A DNA stretch of 64,000 nt from Trichomonas vaginalis G3 (lineage: Eukaryota > Parabasalia > Trichomonadida > Trichomonadidae): assembly GCF_026262505.1 (NCBI RefSeq), contig NC_067205.1, positions 18,225,645 through 18,289,644 on the forward strand, written 5' to 3'. The notes under the pieces are model-generated. The model had not been told where the DNA came from, searched no databases, and saw only the letters and a program-made list of their open reading frames with translations. A program made the position numbers and the translations under genes. Position 1 is the stretch's first letter; each line of letters opens with the position of its first letter. Of this stretch, positions 50,871-59,321 are shown in pieces.

Positions 50871-52107
50871 ATGTACAGAATAGATGTTTCAGATTTTTAT
50901 GACTTCCAAGCATTCAGAAATATGTGTCCATTTAGAGACTATAACAAAGCAGTCGAGAATTTGAAACGTTTAGTCATTTATGTTGACTCTGCCCCAGAAT
51001 GTTATGTTATGAAAGAATGGGATGTAGTCTTTAACAAACCTAAAGCGACAATAGTTTCAGAACAAGAATGTAGACAGAAACTTAAGAAAATAAAAGTTGT
51101 ACAAGTTGGCATGAAGATGTTAGATGCTTGGGATATCTTATTGTCAAAGTTAGAAGATTTTTCAGTTCGAGGTATAAAGTTCTATACACCTTCTCCAAAC
51201 TTCTATTCTATCTTCACTGGATATAAATACGAACAAGTAGAATGGAAAGAAAATATTATAGAAGCTTGGTTAGACCATGTCAAAAGAAATTATATGCAAT
51301 GGAAACGAAAGAGTCTATGAGTATATCTTATGTTGGTTTGCAAACATCTTACAACATCCAAGTGCTAAAAATGAAACTGCTCTCATTATAATTGGAAAAC
51401 AAGGAACTGGTAAGAATACTTTCTTTACAGATTTTTGTGCAAACTGTTAGAAGGTTATTCGAACCCGAATATGACAAACTTAGAAAACATCTGTGGCAAG
51501 TTTAACTCCTCAATAGAGAATATGAAACTTATAGTTTGCAATGAACTTCAAAGTATAGATACAACAAAAGTTTTGAACTCAGATGCTTTGAAGAGTCTTA
51601 TAACAGACAAAGTTGGAGTTGTTGAAAGAAAATATAAAGACCAAAGAGTTTGTGAAAATGTTGCAAACTTCATTATGGTTTCAAACAATGCTGTTCCGAT
51701 GAAGTTAGAAAGTTCTGACAGAAGATATGTAGTTGTCAGAACGTCAGATTCTCATATGCAAGATACAGAATATTTTGACGACTTAGCAGAAAACTTTGAC
51801 ATCTGACTTTTACAACCACTTGTTCTCATACTTTATGACATTAGATATTTCAAAGTTCAATCCAAGACAAATTCCACATACCGAAGAGAGACAAACATTG
51901 TTAGAAGCAAACAAGAGTGTATATGAACTGTTCATAGATGAAACTGACTTTGAGTGTTTAGATGAAAGGTCATTGTACGATTCGTATAAACAATATTGTC
52001 AAGAATATGGTTATATGACAGCGTCTAAACGAACATTCTTGGCAAATGTCAAAAGTCTTTTAGACGTACAGAATGGTGTATATACAAAGAAAAATTTTTA
52101 TGAGTAA
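50871..52107 (+). pseudogene. Polinton B: superfamily 3 helicase (D5-like) remnant
   Basis: A Walker A of the SF3 type (GKQGTGKNTFF) is encoded near 51390-51430, followed by an SF3-like B region with ...LIVCNELQS, a sensor segment VANFIMVSNNAVPM with SDRRYVVV, and a D5-like C-terminal domain. SF3 helicases unwind DNA in replication of NCLDV-type viruses and Polinton-like viruses. Canonical Polintons rely on a protein-primed polymerase instead. Upstream ATTTTTTTTATTCTTATAAAAATG is the late-type leader. The gene is broken in this copy. Confidence 0.65.
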
Positions 52108-52146
52108 ATTTTAAAAAAAATATTTTTTTTTATCCGATAGAAAAAG

Positions 52147-52566
52147 ATGGCAAAATTCATCTCAGTAAACAAGTACATGTCAGGACTTAAAGAAGAACTA
52201 GACCCATTCACATATTTGAATGTTTACTTCTACCATTTTGAAAAGTCTTCATTCAGCAAAGTTTGGAACATCGAACCAGTTAAGTTTGCTATTGTGACTA
52301 AAAATGGTGCGAAATTTGAAGACTTAGACATAGAAGGTTTGTTAGCAGTCAAAGAAAGTTTTGACAGAAGGTTTTCAAACCTTAAAGAAGGCAAAGCATA
52401 CAAACTTGTTATACCTTATGAACCAAAGAAAGCAGACGACTATGAATATTATGAGTCTAAGATAGTTGAAGTTCAAGGTAAATTGGGTAAAAAGATTTTA
52501 GAGTCTAAGCCAGTGTTTGCTCCTAAAGAGGAAGAGAACATTGACATTGACCCAGAAATGTTCTAA
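52147..52566 (+). CDS. Polinton B: small conserved-looking protein
   Basis: The 139-residue product has an aromatic N-terminus (FTYLNVYFYHFEKSSF), a middle lysine/proline region and an acidic tail (EEENIDIDPEMF). It could be a DNA- or protein-binding accessory of the helicase upstream. No family is recognised. The leader TTTTTTTTATCCGATAGAAA precedes the ATG at 52147. It reads whole and converges with the next minus-strand gene at 16 bases. Confidence 0.5.
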   Translation: MAKFISVNKYMSGLKEELDPFTYLNVYFYHFEKSSFSKVWNIEPVKFAIVTKNGAKFEDLDIEGLLAVKESFDRRFSNLKEGKAYKLVIPYEPKKADDYEYYESKIVEVQGKLGKKILESKPVFAPKEEENIDIDPEMF

Positions 52567-52582
52567 AAATAAAATTTTATTT

Positions 52583-53026
52583 TTACATGTCAAATTTCTT
52601 TTTCTCTGGAACTGGTTCAGATTCTTTCTTCTCTTCTTCTACTTTCTTTTCTTTCTTCTTCTTTTCTGGTGGAGTTATGTCAAATTTGGCGCAACTATAT
52701 TTATGTAAAAGTTCTTTGTCCTTTAATAGCTCTTCTATTCTGTTTTCTATTTCATCTTCAAGAACAGCGCATGTGTCTTCTTTGCATTCTAAGAACTTTT
52801 GTTGGACTTCATCTTTCCAATCGGCGTCATCTCTGTCAACAAGTCTGTCATTGACAAATTTTAAGACTGCTCTGCTTAATGTTTTATGGTTCTTGTCATA
52901 TTCCCAGAAACAGAACTTTAGAACAAATTCACCTTTCTTGTTTACACTATGTAAGATTTTATGGTCGACAGATGTTTTGCTGTCGAAAAGCTTGTCTCGA
53001 ATATAGATAGCGAAATCGCTAGACAT
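52583..53026 (-). CDS. Polinton B: small protein with Lys/Glu tail
   Basis: The 147-residue protein corresponds to 573-947 in Polinton A: both have an N-terminal (F/E)xxxIxDxL block, FVLKFCFWEYDKNH and KFVNDRLVDR. The C-terminus is a low-complexity tail (PPEKKKKEKKVEEEKKESEP). It is divergent from the ATPase region at 53063, with the two start codons about 37 bases apart, so the AT-rich spacer (AAATTTTTATCTTTTAGAAA) probably serves as promoter. The function is unknown. Confidence 0.55.
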   Translation of the reverse strand: MSSDFAIYIRDKLFDSKTSVDHKILHSVNKKGEFVLKFCFWEYDKNHKTLSRAVLKFVNDRLVDRDDADWKDEVQQKFLECKEDTCAVLEDEIENRIEELLKDKELLHKYSCAKFDITPPEKKKKEKKVEEEKKESEPVPEKKKFDM

Positions 53027-53062
53027 TTTCTAAAAGATAAAAATTTTAATTTTTCTAAAAAT

Positions 53063-53938
53063 ATGTTAGAAAAAAAGTTTGCTGACATTGACAAGAAATT
53101 TGAGAATGTTTTAAACAAGAACAAGAGGAAGTTAGAAAATGCTCAGATAAAGCCTATACATGACAAGTTCTTATTTGCTCAGAATGGTATAACAGGTCTA
53201 ATTGCACCACCTGGGTCGGGTAAGACTTTCACTTATCTTAAAATGGCTGCACAACAACAAGAACTAGATGAGAAGAACCCATTCTATGAGTTAGTTGTCA
53301 TTTGTAGTACTTCTGGTCAATTTGACCAAAACCGTCAATTCGTTCAAAGATATTATAAAGAAGTCTAAGTTAGTATGTATAAAGGATACTGAGTTGTTAG
53401 ATTGGATAAAGAAGTACCAAAGAAGAGTTTGAAGTACAATGCTATAAATGAGTATATAAATTCGAAGTTTAAAGACCCAAATGAGGAAATGCAGAGAATA
53501 TTAGAGAAGAAACACTTCAGAAACAAACAGAAAGAGATAGAATACATTTCGAAGAAATTGCAATCTTACGATTGGAAGACATACCCTCATAGGTGTCTTC
53601 TTATCTTAGATGACTTTGCTTCTCATCCTTTGTTAAAGAACAGAGAACAAGACATGTGTCGAATTCTTAAGAAGCTCAGACACTTTAACATCTCAGTTGT
53701 CATTTGTGTACAGACAGCAAAGAGTTTAAGTAAGGATGTAAAGAGAATACTTACTGACATTATACTTTTCCCTGGATTGTCCGAAGACGATTTCATGGAA
53801 CTTATGAAAGAGTCCATGGCAGGTAAGTTTGACAGATATGAACTATGGGAGAAGTATAAAGTCATACAAGACCCTCATACTTCTTTCAGAATTCATATCT
53901 ACGCGAACAAAGTTCAAATTGTAAAAAGTCAAGCTTGA
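53063..53938 (+). pseudogene. Polinton B: packaging ATPase remnant
   Basis: The region encodes a Walker A in IAPPGSGKTFTYL, a Walker B in CLLILDDFASH, and the same downstream order as the ATPase of Polinton A (ICVQTAKSLSKDVKRILTD, then a WEKYKVIQDPHTSFRIHI segment near the end). This is the FtsK/HerA-like genome-packaging ATPase of Polintons. The start at 53063 follows ATTTTTCTAAAAATATG. The gene appears broken here, whereas the Polinton A copy reads whole. Confidence 0.7.
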
Positions 53939-53954
53939 AAAATAAAGAGTTCAT

Positions 53955-54779
53955 TTACTCTACTTGTTTGAAGTTGTCAAAATACTCTGTTATTTTTTCC
54001 TTCAGTAGCGGTAAGTCTTCTTTGAAGGTAAGTATTGTACAACCTTTCATATCATAGTGTGTTTGAGGTAACGTATCTTGAACTATTTGTTTCACATCTT
54101 CATTTGGGGTCATTGAAATCGGTAAGTTTTCGCGATAGAACCAATTTCTGTCAGATTTGTAAATCTTAGCAAGGTCGTAAAAGCTTTTGTTGTTTCTTCT
54201 GACTAAATGCAACATAACCATATCTTTATCTTCTTCTTTCTCCAACTCTTCAGTATAAATCATATACTTATAGTTCTTTTCCTTTCCTTTTGGTACCGAA
54301 CGTGGTATTCTTTTCTGAATGCTTTTGTCTTTTGCTTCAATGACTTCATCTTTTGCTTGAAGTTTCTTTTCCATCTCTTCACGTTCTTGTCTATGAATTT
54401 CGTCAAGAAGTCTGTAAACATGCCATGCATAACGAGGAGAAGCCCACATTGCAACTGCATTTACTAAAAGTCTATGTACATAATATCCTCTTAAATTTAT
54501 TGGCAAATTTTTACGATTTTCATGTGTTTTATGCAAGACCGAAAAAAGTCGGTCTAGAGAAATTTCACTCAAAAGTTCTTGTGTGCTTTGGTTTTTGAAC
54601 CAGTCGTCTGCGTGTTTAGTGTCTGGAGCAAAACATGCTGTCAAAATACTTTGCATTTGGTACATATCGTCTTTGACCGAACGAATGAGACGTAACTGTT
54701 TGTTAAACTGTATGTACTCATATTCTTCATTTATAGCTTCATGGACTATAACTGTTGTTGTGTTCTCTGTTGTTGACAT
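53955..54779 (-). CDS. Polinton B: KilA-N-type protein
   Basis: The 274-residue protein has a central KilA-N-like block (GYYVHRLLVNAVAMWASPRY then AWHVYRLLDE), a charged coiled coil (REEMEKKLQAKDEVIEAKDK) and a C-terminal domain with MIYTEELEKEEDKD, resembling the DUF3627-type tails that follow KilA-N in NCLDV-like proteins. It probably binds DNA. The start at 54779 (MSTTEN) is chosen because the shared leader ends just before it; an earlier ATG lies inside that leader. The decayed Polinton A counterpart is at the left window edge. Confidence 0.65.
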   Translation of the reverse strand: MSTTENTTTVIVHEAINEEYEYIQFNKQLRLIRSVKDDMYQMQSILTACFAPDTKHADDWFKNQSTQELLSEISLDRLFSVLHKTHENRKNLPINLRGYYVHRLLVNAVAMWASPRYAWHVYRLLDEIHRQEREEMEKKLQAKDEVIEAKDKSIQKRIPRSVPKGKEKNYKYMIYTEELEKEEDKDMVMLHLVRRNNKSFYDLAKIYKSDRNWFYRENLPISMTPNEDVKQIVQDTLPQTHYDMKGCTILTFKEDLPLLKEKITEYFDNFKQVE

Positions 54780-54840
54780 ATCTGTCCTTACATACAAAAT
54801 AAAAAAATAAATAAAAATAAAACTAACTTTATTTTTTCTA
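54780..54840 (-). promoter_or_regulatory. Shared AT-rich leader of accessory gene
   Basis: On the minus strand it reads AAAGTTAGTTTTATTTTTAT, then TTATTTTTTTATTTTGTATG and TAAGGACAGATATG. The same sequence precedes 1959, 3082, 56033 and 57525, and is repeated without a gene at 55130-55385 and 57760-57905. Confidence 0.5.
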
Positions 54841-55079
54841 TCTTAAGGAAATTCACTGTTTTCATGAGTTTTAGGCGACCCCGAAAAAAGTCGGTCTCGC
54901 TGTGCTTCATGATTTTCATAGAGTTTTGGCGACTAAGGTTTCTTACCTACTCGCTGTGCTTCACTGTTTTCATACGGAATTCAGCAAAAATATAATTTAG
55001 GGTAGAAGGTTAGATCTAACCTCCTTTCTAACCTGTTTTTTTCACAAGCGTTTTACATGGTAAGCGTTATTTTTACATT

Positions 55080-55385
55080 ATGACACGAAGTGAACATTGA
55101 CACTTCGTCAAAAAAATCCCTGAAATCATATCTTACATACAAAATAAAAAAATAAAATGACACTTTTTCATTAGATAACTGTTATTTTTTGACGAAGTGA
55201 ACATTGACACTTCGTCAAAAAAATCCCTGAAATCATATCTTACATACAAAATAAAAAAATAAAATGACACTTTTTCATTAGATAACTGTTATTTTTTGAC
55301 GAAGTGAACATTGACACTTCGTCAAAAAAATCCCTGAAATCATATCTTACATACAAAAAAATACAAAAAAATAAAACTAACTTTA
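55080..55385. repeat. 107-bp tandem repeat: hairpin plus gene leader
   Basis: Nearly three units with a 107-base period. Each has the leader-like AAATCATATCTTACATACAA then AATAAAAAAATAAAA, and a perfect hairpin TTTTTGACGAAGTG / CACTTCGTCAAAAA with an 8-base loop. The same unit returns at about 57690-57890. These look like leader cassettes without genes. Confidence 0.75.
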
Positions 55386-55421
55386 TTTTCTGACTTTCAC
55401 AAAAGACCAAAAATAAACGCT

Positions 55422-56033
55422 TTACATGTATTTTTCAGCAACTTCGTCAAATAATTTTATAGCTTTATCTATCTCATCTACTTCAAACGTTTCTTTACCT
55501 TTTATGGGAGCACCATACATTTTCTCAAACTTTTCAAGTAGTTCTGTTTCTGCAGCTCTCATATCATTAGCAAACACAACCTTGACTCTATTGACTGTAC
55601 TGTCATATCTTTGAGTTATATTATATGTTCTTCCTATCTTATATCTTTTTGTATTGAAGTCCTTCGGTTTCTGAACGATGTAAAGTAAGCCTTCACTGCA
55701 ACGTTCCGTATCGAATGAACCATATGTTATGAAGTTATATCCAACAACTGGGTCTAACCATAACAAAACTATTGGTATAAGACTTTTGTCTATAAGATAT
55801 GCTGCAGTTCCATAGAATCTTACCGATATCATAAGCTCAGGATTTCTTGTCAAAATTTTCTGAGTAGAAGCATTTCTAACCCAGTCCTTTGTTTTCTTTC
55901 CAGATGGAGATATAATGTCTGACAAAGAATATTTGTTGTATTTCTTTGAGTATCTTACGTTTAAATCACCTATTCTAACCAATTTGGTGTCATTGTCTAT
56001 CTTTTTAACTGTTTCAAACTCAATGTTTGTCAT
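55422..56033 (-). CDS. Polinton B: KilA-N plus GIY-YIG/T5orf172-like protein
   Basis: The 203-residue protein is nearly identical to 1348-1959 in Polinton A, including LLYIVQKPKDFNTKRYKIGR (GIY-YIG-like) and the KilA-N-like N-terminus. The nucleotide sequence is far closer than that of any capsid-region gene of A and B. The start at 56033 was chosen to match Polinton A; the earlier ATG is within the leader. It is likely a DNA-binding and possibly DNA-cleaving protein that could spread its own cassette, as GIY-YIG homing enzymes do. That is inference. Confidence 0.7.
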   Translation of the reverse strand: MTNIEFETVKKIDNDTKLVRIGDLNVRYSKKYNKYSLSDIISPSGKKTKDWVRNASTQKILTRNPELMISVRFYGTAAYLIDKSLIPIVLLWLDPVVGYNFITYGSFDTERCSEGLLYIVQKPKDFNTKRYKIGRTYNITQRYDSTVNRVKVVFANDMRAAETELLEKFEKMYGAPIKGKETFEVDEIDKAIKLFDEVAEKYM

Positions 56034-56139
56034 TTCTGTTCTTACATACAAAATAAAAAAATAAATAAAAAATAAAACTAACTTTATTTTTTATTTCGGG
56101 AAAACTCATGAAATTTGGTCATTTTTCAGCAAAAATAAA

Positions 56140-56200
56140 GTTTAGGTGAAGTGGTGCGATCTCACCTGTTTTTTCACCTCTTTTTTCACAAGCGTTTTTA
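56140..56200. repeat. AGATCT-type palindrome, variant
   Basis: GGTGAAGTGGTGCGATCTCACC, here with one change (GCGATC), is followed by CACCTGTTTTTTCACCTC iterations. Position and surroundings match 2060-2130 in Polinton A. Confidence 0.5.
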
Positions 56201-56204
56201 CATG

Positions 56205-56370
56205 AATTGTACGATGTATATTTGAAATCCTAAACAGTTTTGTAGCCTCTATTTCTTCTTTTAGTACATCGAATGTTTTAACAATGCCGAAAGTTTCTTT
56301 ATACTTCTTCTTGACGTCAGATAGAAGGAAATCTTCTGCTGTTGGATAGTTTTTGTCAAGACTTCATTGT
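56205..56370 (-). pseudogene. Polinton B: duplicated 3' fragment of accessory gene
   Basis: About 150 bases here repeat the 3' part of the gene at 56587-57525 (around 56635-56755) nearly exactly, including the stretch for DVKKKYKETFGIV. It is a partial cassette left between the KilA-N/GIY-YIG gene and the whole-looking accessory gene, together with two copies of a palindrome block. Confidence 0.65.
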
Positions 56371-56383
56371 AAATGACCAAAAT

Positions 56384-56580
56384 ATATTTTATGTTAGAAT
56401 GTTAGATCTAACACGTTTTCTAACACGTTTTCTAACATGGTCTAAAACACACAAAACTCATGAATTTTCAAGACTTCATCGAACTTAAATGTTTTGTCAA
56501 GACTTCATTGTAAATGACCAAAAATATATTTTATGTTAGAATGTTAGATCTAACACGTTTTCTAACACGTTTTCTCACAT
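56384..56580. repeat. Two copies of GTTAGATCTAAC palindrome block
   Basis: TTATGTTAGAATGTTAGATC TAACACG... occurs at about 56390 and 56528, each preceded by GTCAAGACTTCATTGTAAAT. The palindrome keeps the AGATCT core, but the arms changed from GTGAG to GTTAG, so arm sequence and its iterations vary together. Confidence 0.65.
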
Positions 56581-56586
56581 AACTAT

Positions 56587-57525
56587 TTACAAGCGTTTTA
56601 CATGGTATATGTTGCGATGGTTCATGACTTTAAACAGTTTTGTAGCCTCTATTTCTTCTTTTAGTACATCGAATGTTTTAACGATACCGAAGGTTTCTTT
56701 ATATTTCTTCTTGACGTCAGATAGAAGGAAATCTTCTGCTGTTGGATAGTTTTTGTTCAGAAATGCTAACATGTCCATTTTATCTTCTGCTGGCTTTTCT
56801 GCTTCTTTCTTTAAATCTGCATAGTCGTTTCTCATTCTTTCTATCTCTTTGACGGAGTAGTTATATCTCCTCATTGCTGCTTTACATTTAGAACATTGCG
56901 GGTTCATTTTTGCGTTATATTCTGAAACCTTACCTGCTAAAACAACTAAAGCGTCAATGGTTTTCTTTAACTCAAAAGTTGCTGGTTTTATCTGTTTATT
57001 CCATACTTTACCTCTTCTATCTTCATCTCTTATCTGCCATACACATTCAGCAACTAACGAAACAAAGTTGTCGTAGGTCTTAAATTCTTCAGATTTATAT
57101 ATGTCAGAAACATTCTTATATACCATGTCGCAATCTTTGTCCATAACCTTATGGTTGCAATGAAATCCTAGAAACTCATAGTTTACCTTTCGTATGAACT
57201 TCTTTATTTCTACTGAGTCAGTTGGTTTCACTTCTATTTCATCGAATTCAGGAATAGTGAGTTTTTGTTGTTGAATTTCAGGTAGTTTAGGCAAATGGTC
57301 AATAATGTCCTCCATTTCATAAAGATACTGTTCATTTGTTTCATCTTTCGCACTACAGTCTAAATTACTTGTTAAAAGTTCTTGCTTTATCTTCTGGATT
57401 TTTGTTTCGAAAGTATATGAAGAAGGAATGAAGCTTTTCATCTCTACTAACATAGATGTTGGATTCATGACTAAAGAGTTTGGTGCTGTAGTTGTTTGAA
57501 GTGTTGTTGTGCCGATTGTTGACAT
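56587..57525 (-). CDS. Polinton B: conserved accessory protein with CxxC motif
   Basis: The 312-residue protein has a helical N-terminal half, FHCNHKVMDKDCDMVYKNV and CSKCKAAMRRYNYSVKE (possible zinc-binding cysteines), then a long helix (IERMRNDYADLKKEAEK) and a C-terminal part with FGIVKTFDVLKEEIEATKLF. No family is recognised. A decayed, closely similar copy is at 2170-3082 in Polinton A. The start at 57525 (MSTIGTT) follows the shared leader; an upstream in-frame ATG is in the leader and unlikely. Conservation with its leader and palindrome suggests it travels as a cassette with its neighbours. Confidence 0.6.
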   Translation of the reverse strand: MSTIGTTTLQTTTAPNSLVMNPTSMLVEMKSFIPSSYTFETKIQKIKQELLTSNLDCSAKDETNEQYLYEMEDIIDHLPKLPEIQQQKLTIPEFDEIEVKPTDSVEIKKFIRKVNYEFLGFHCNHKVMDKDCDMVYKNVSDIYKSEEFKTYDNFVSLVAECVWQIRDEDRRGKVWNKQIKPATFELKKTIDALVVLAGKVSEYNAKMNPQCSKCKAAMRRYNYSVKEIERMRNDYADLKKEAEKPAEDKMDMLAFLNKNYPTAEDFLLSDVKKKYKETFGIVKTFDVLKEEIEATKLFKVMNHRNIYHVKRL

Positions 57526-57604
57526 TTTTATTTTTTTATACAAAATAAAAAAAATTAAAAAAATAAAACTAACTTTATTTTTTATTTCGGGAAAATTCAT
57601 GAAA

Positions 57605-57995
57605 ATTCAAGAGGTTAGAAAACATGTTAGAAAACATGTTAGATCTAACCATCTACCCGACATTCTCGTCAAATACAAAAAATGACACTTTTTCATTAGA
57701 TAACTGTTATTTTTTGACGAAGTGAACATTGACACTTCGTCAAAAAAATCCCTGAAATCATATCTTACATACAAAATAAAAAAATAAAATGACACTTTTT
57801 CATTAGATAACTGTTATTTTTTGACGAAGTGAACATTGACACTTCGTCAAAAAAATCCCTGAAATCATATCTTTTATACAAAAAATACAAAATAAAACTA
57901 ACTTTATTTTTTATTTCGGGAAAATTCATGAAAATTCATGAGGTTAGAAAACATGTTAGAAAACATGTTAGATCTAACATTCTAACATAAACTTT
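57605..57995. repeat. Leader cassette repeats and GTTAGATCTAAC palindromes
   Basis: GGTTAGAAAACATGTTAGAA leads into a GTTAGATCTAAC palindrome at about 57637; two 107-base units with the TTGACGAAGTG hairpin follow; another palindrome lies near 57970. No gene is present. The block has the structure of gene borders without the genes. Confidence 0.65.
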
Positions 57996-58014
57996 ATTTT
58001 TGGGTCCTTTACGC

Positions 58015-58105
58015 TCATTACGAAGAAGTCATGACAAAACATTTACGAAGAAGTCATGACAAAACATTTACGAAGAAGTCTTGACAAAACATTTACGATG
58101 AAATC
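58015..58105. repeat. 26-bp tandem repeat
   Basis: TACGAAGAAGTCATGACAAA plus ACATTT is repeated about 3.5 times, just before another AGATCT palindrome at 58110-58155. Confidence 0.8.
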
Positions 58106-58147
58106 ATGAAAATTCAAGAGGGTAGAAAAGAGGTTAGATCTAACCTT

Positions 58148-58486
58148 CTACCCTAAATTATATTTTTGGTCCGGGAACAACTTTCTCTCAATTGGAGCTG
58201 TGGCATACTCTTTGCGTAAACGGTTCAGACCTTCTTCGAACTCTTGGTCTCTCTTCGATTTGGATTGAGATTGGAATTGCTGGGGTGGAGCTTGCTGGAA
58301 CATCCAAGGGTTGGGGAAGTAAGGCATAGGCAGAGGAGGGTAGTTCGGGAAGCCTTGTGGTGGGTAGTAACCTTGAGGTGGAAATTGGTAGTAAATCGGA
58401 GGTACTTGCTGGAACTGAGGTGCAGGGGCTGGTGCTTTAGGTTCCTCTGGTTTGGGAATGGACTGGGTTGGTGGTACGTCGGACAT
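58148..58486 (-). CDS. Polinton B: proline/glutamine-rich protein
   Basis: The 112-residue protein has a proline-, tyrosine- and glutamine-rich body (YYQFPPQGYYPPQGFPNYPP) and a charged C-terminal stretch (KRDQEFEEGLNRLRKEYATA). The start at 58486 (MSDVPP) is chosen because everything upstream in frame is a 22-bp repeat array, which would give a meaningless repeated peptide. Its base composition is more GC-rich than its neighbours. Together with the divergent gene at 58842 it brackets the repeat array. The function is unknown; similar proline-rich tracts occur in virus assembly proteins. Confidence 0.5.
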   Translation of the reverse strand: MSDVPPTQSIPKPEEPKAPAPAPQFQQVPPIYYQFPPQGYYPPQGFPNYPPLPMPYFPNPWMFQQAPPQQFQSQSKSKRDQEFEEGLNRLRKEYATAPIERKLFPDQKYNLG

Positions 58487-58841
58487 TGTTCTGAAACAGT
58501 ACAAGACTAGTTCTGAAACAGTACAAGTATTGTTCTGAAACAGTACAAATATTGTTCTGAAACAGTGCAAGTATTGTTCTGAAACAGTACAAGTATTGTT
58601 CTGAAAAAGTACAAGTATTGTTCTGAAAAAGTACAAGTATTGTTCTGAAAAAGTACAAGTATTGTTCTGAAACAGAAAATTTTTCTCACAAATTGAGAGC
58701 TTTTACGGGAAATTTGTTCTGAAAAAGGACAAGTATTGTTCTGAAAAAGTACAAGTATTGTTCTGAAACAGTACAAGACTAGTTCTGAAACAGTACAAGT
58801 ATTGTTCTGAAAAAGTACAAGACTAGTTCTGAAACAGAACA
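58487..58841. repeat. 22-bp tandem repeat between divergent genes
   Basis: About 14 copies of ATTGTTCTGAAA(C/A)AGTACAA(GT) fill almost the entire gap between two start codons, interrupted once at about 58680-58715. Some units read GACTAG in place of TATTG. Repeats of one fixed length between divergent genes look like operator or activator sites. Confidence 0.8.
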
Positions 58842-59207
58842 ATGGACAACATCGAGCCATTAGATGAGGCAATTTACCTTATAGAGATAAATGAAGTTGT
58901 TAAGCAGTACTTGGGCAAGGACAAAGCCAACAAGTCCCTCGGCTGCTGGTTGTCTGGAAGAGGTGCGCTGAAAATCGAAATTGAAACCGAAATTCCAATT
59001 CAAATACCAGACGGGACAGCCTACGACGACATAAAGCAAGCAAAGAAGGAAGCCATTATAAAGTTCTTTGCCAAGCGTCCTTGGATACTACTTCCAAACA
59101 GAGAGAGTCCAATTCCACGAATTATACAAATTCTCAGAGCACTGTTCCACTTCTCGGGTCAGCCATTCTACATAACCTGTGAAGGCGACATCCAACCAGT
59201 TCAGTAA
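58842..59207 (+). CDS. Polinton B: small conserved-looking protein
   Basis: The 121-residue protein (LDEAIYLIEINEVVKQYLGK, a charged centre and RIIQILRALFHFSG) is mixed helix/strand with no membrane segment. The start at 58842 lies right after the repeat array, where the last repeat reads GAACAATGG. Codon use is more GC-rich than in neighbouring Polinton genes, like the divergent proline-rich gene, so the pair may have joined the element together. No family is recognised. Confidence 0.5.
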   Translation: MDNIEPLDEAIYLIEINEVVKQYLGKDKANKSLGCWLSGRGALKIEIETEIPIQIPDGTAYDDIKQAKKEAIIKFFAKRPWILLPNRESPIPRIIQILRALFHFSGQPFYITCEGDIQPVQ

Positions 59208-59321
59208 ACCTTAACGTTTAACTGCACTTTTTTATGTTTTTTGTGAAAGTGTCAAAAATAAATTGTTTTCATGAGTTTTCTACGATGTTAGAAAAAATGT
59301 TATTTTCTAATATCTTCACAT

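Noticed and set aside
52587-53006. Plus-strand frame rich in Phe/Ser
   Set aside because: It is the complement of the Lys/Glu-tailed minus-strand gene, which has a counterpart in Polinton A and the late-type leader.
58487-58872. Minus-strand frames with FRTILVLFQNNTC repeats
   Set aside because: They are translations of the 22-bp repeat array; only the part from 58486 downward was kept as a gene.
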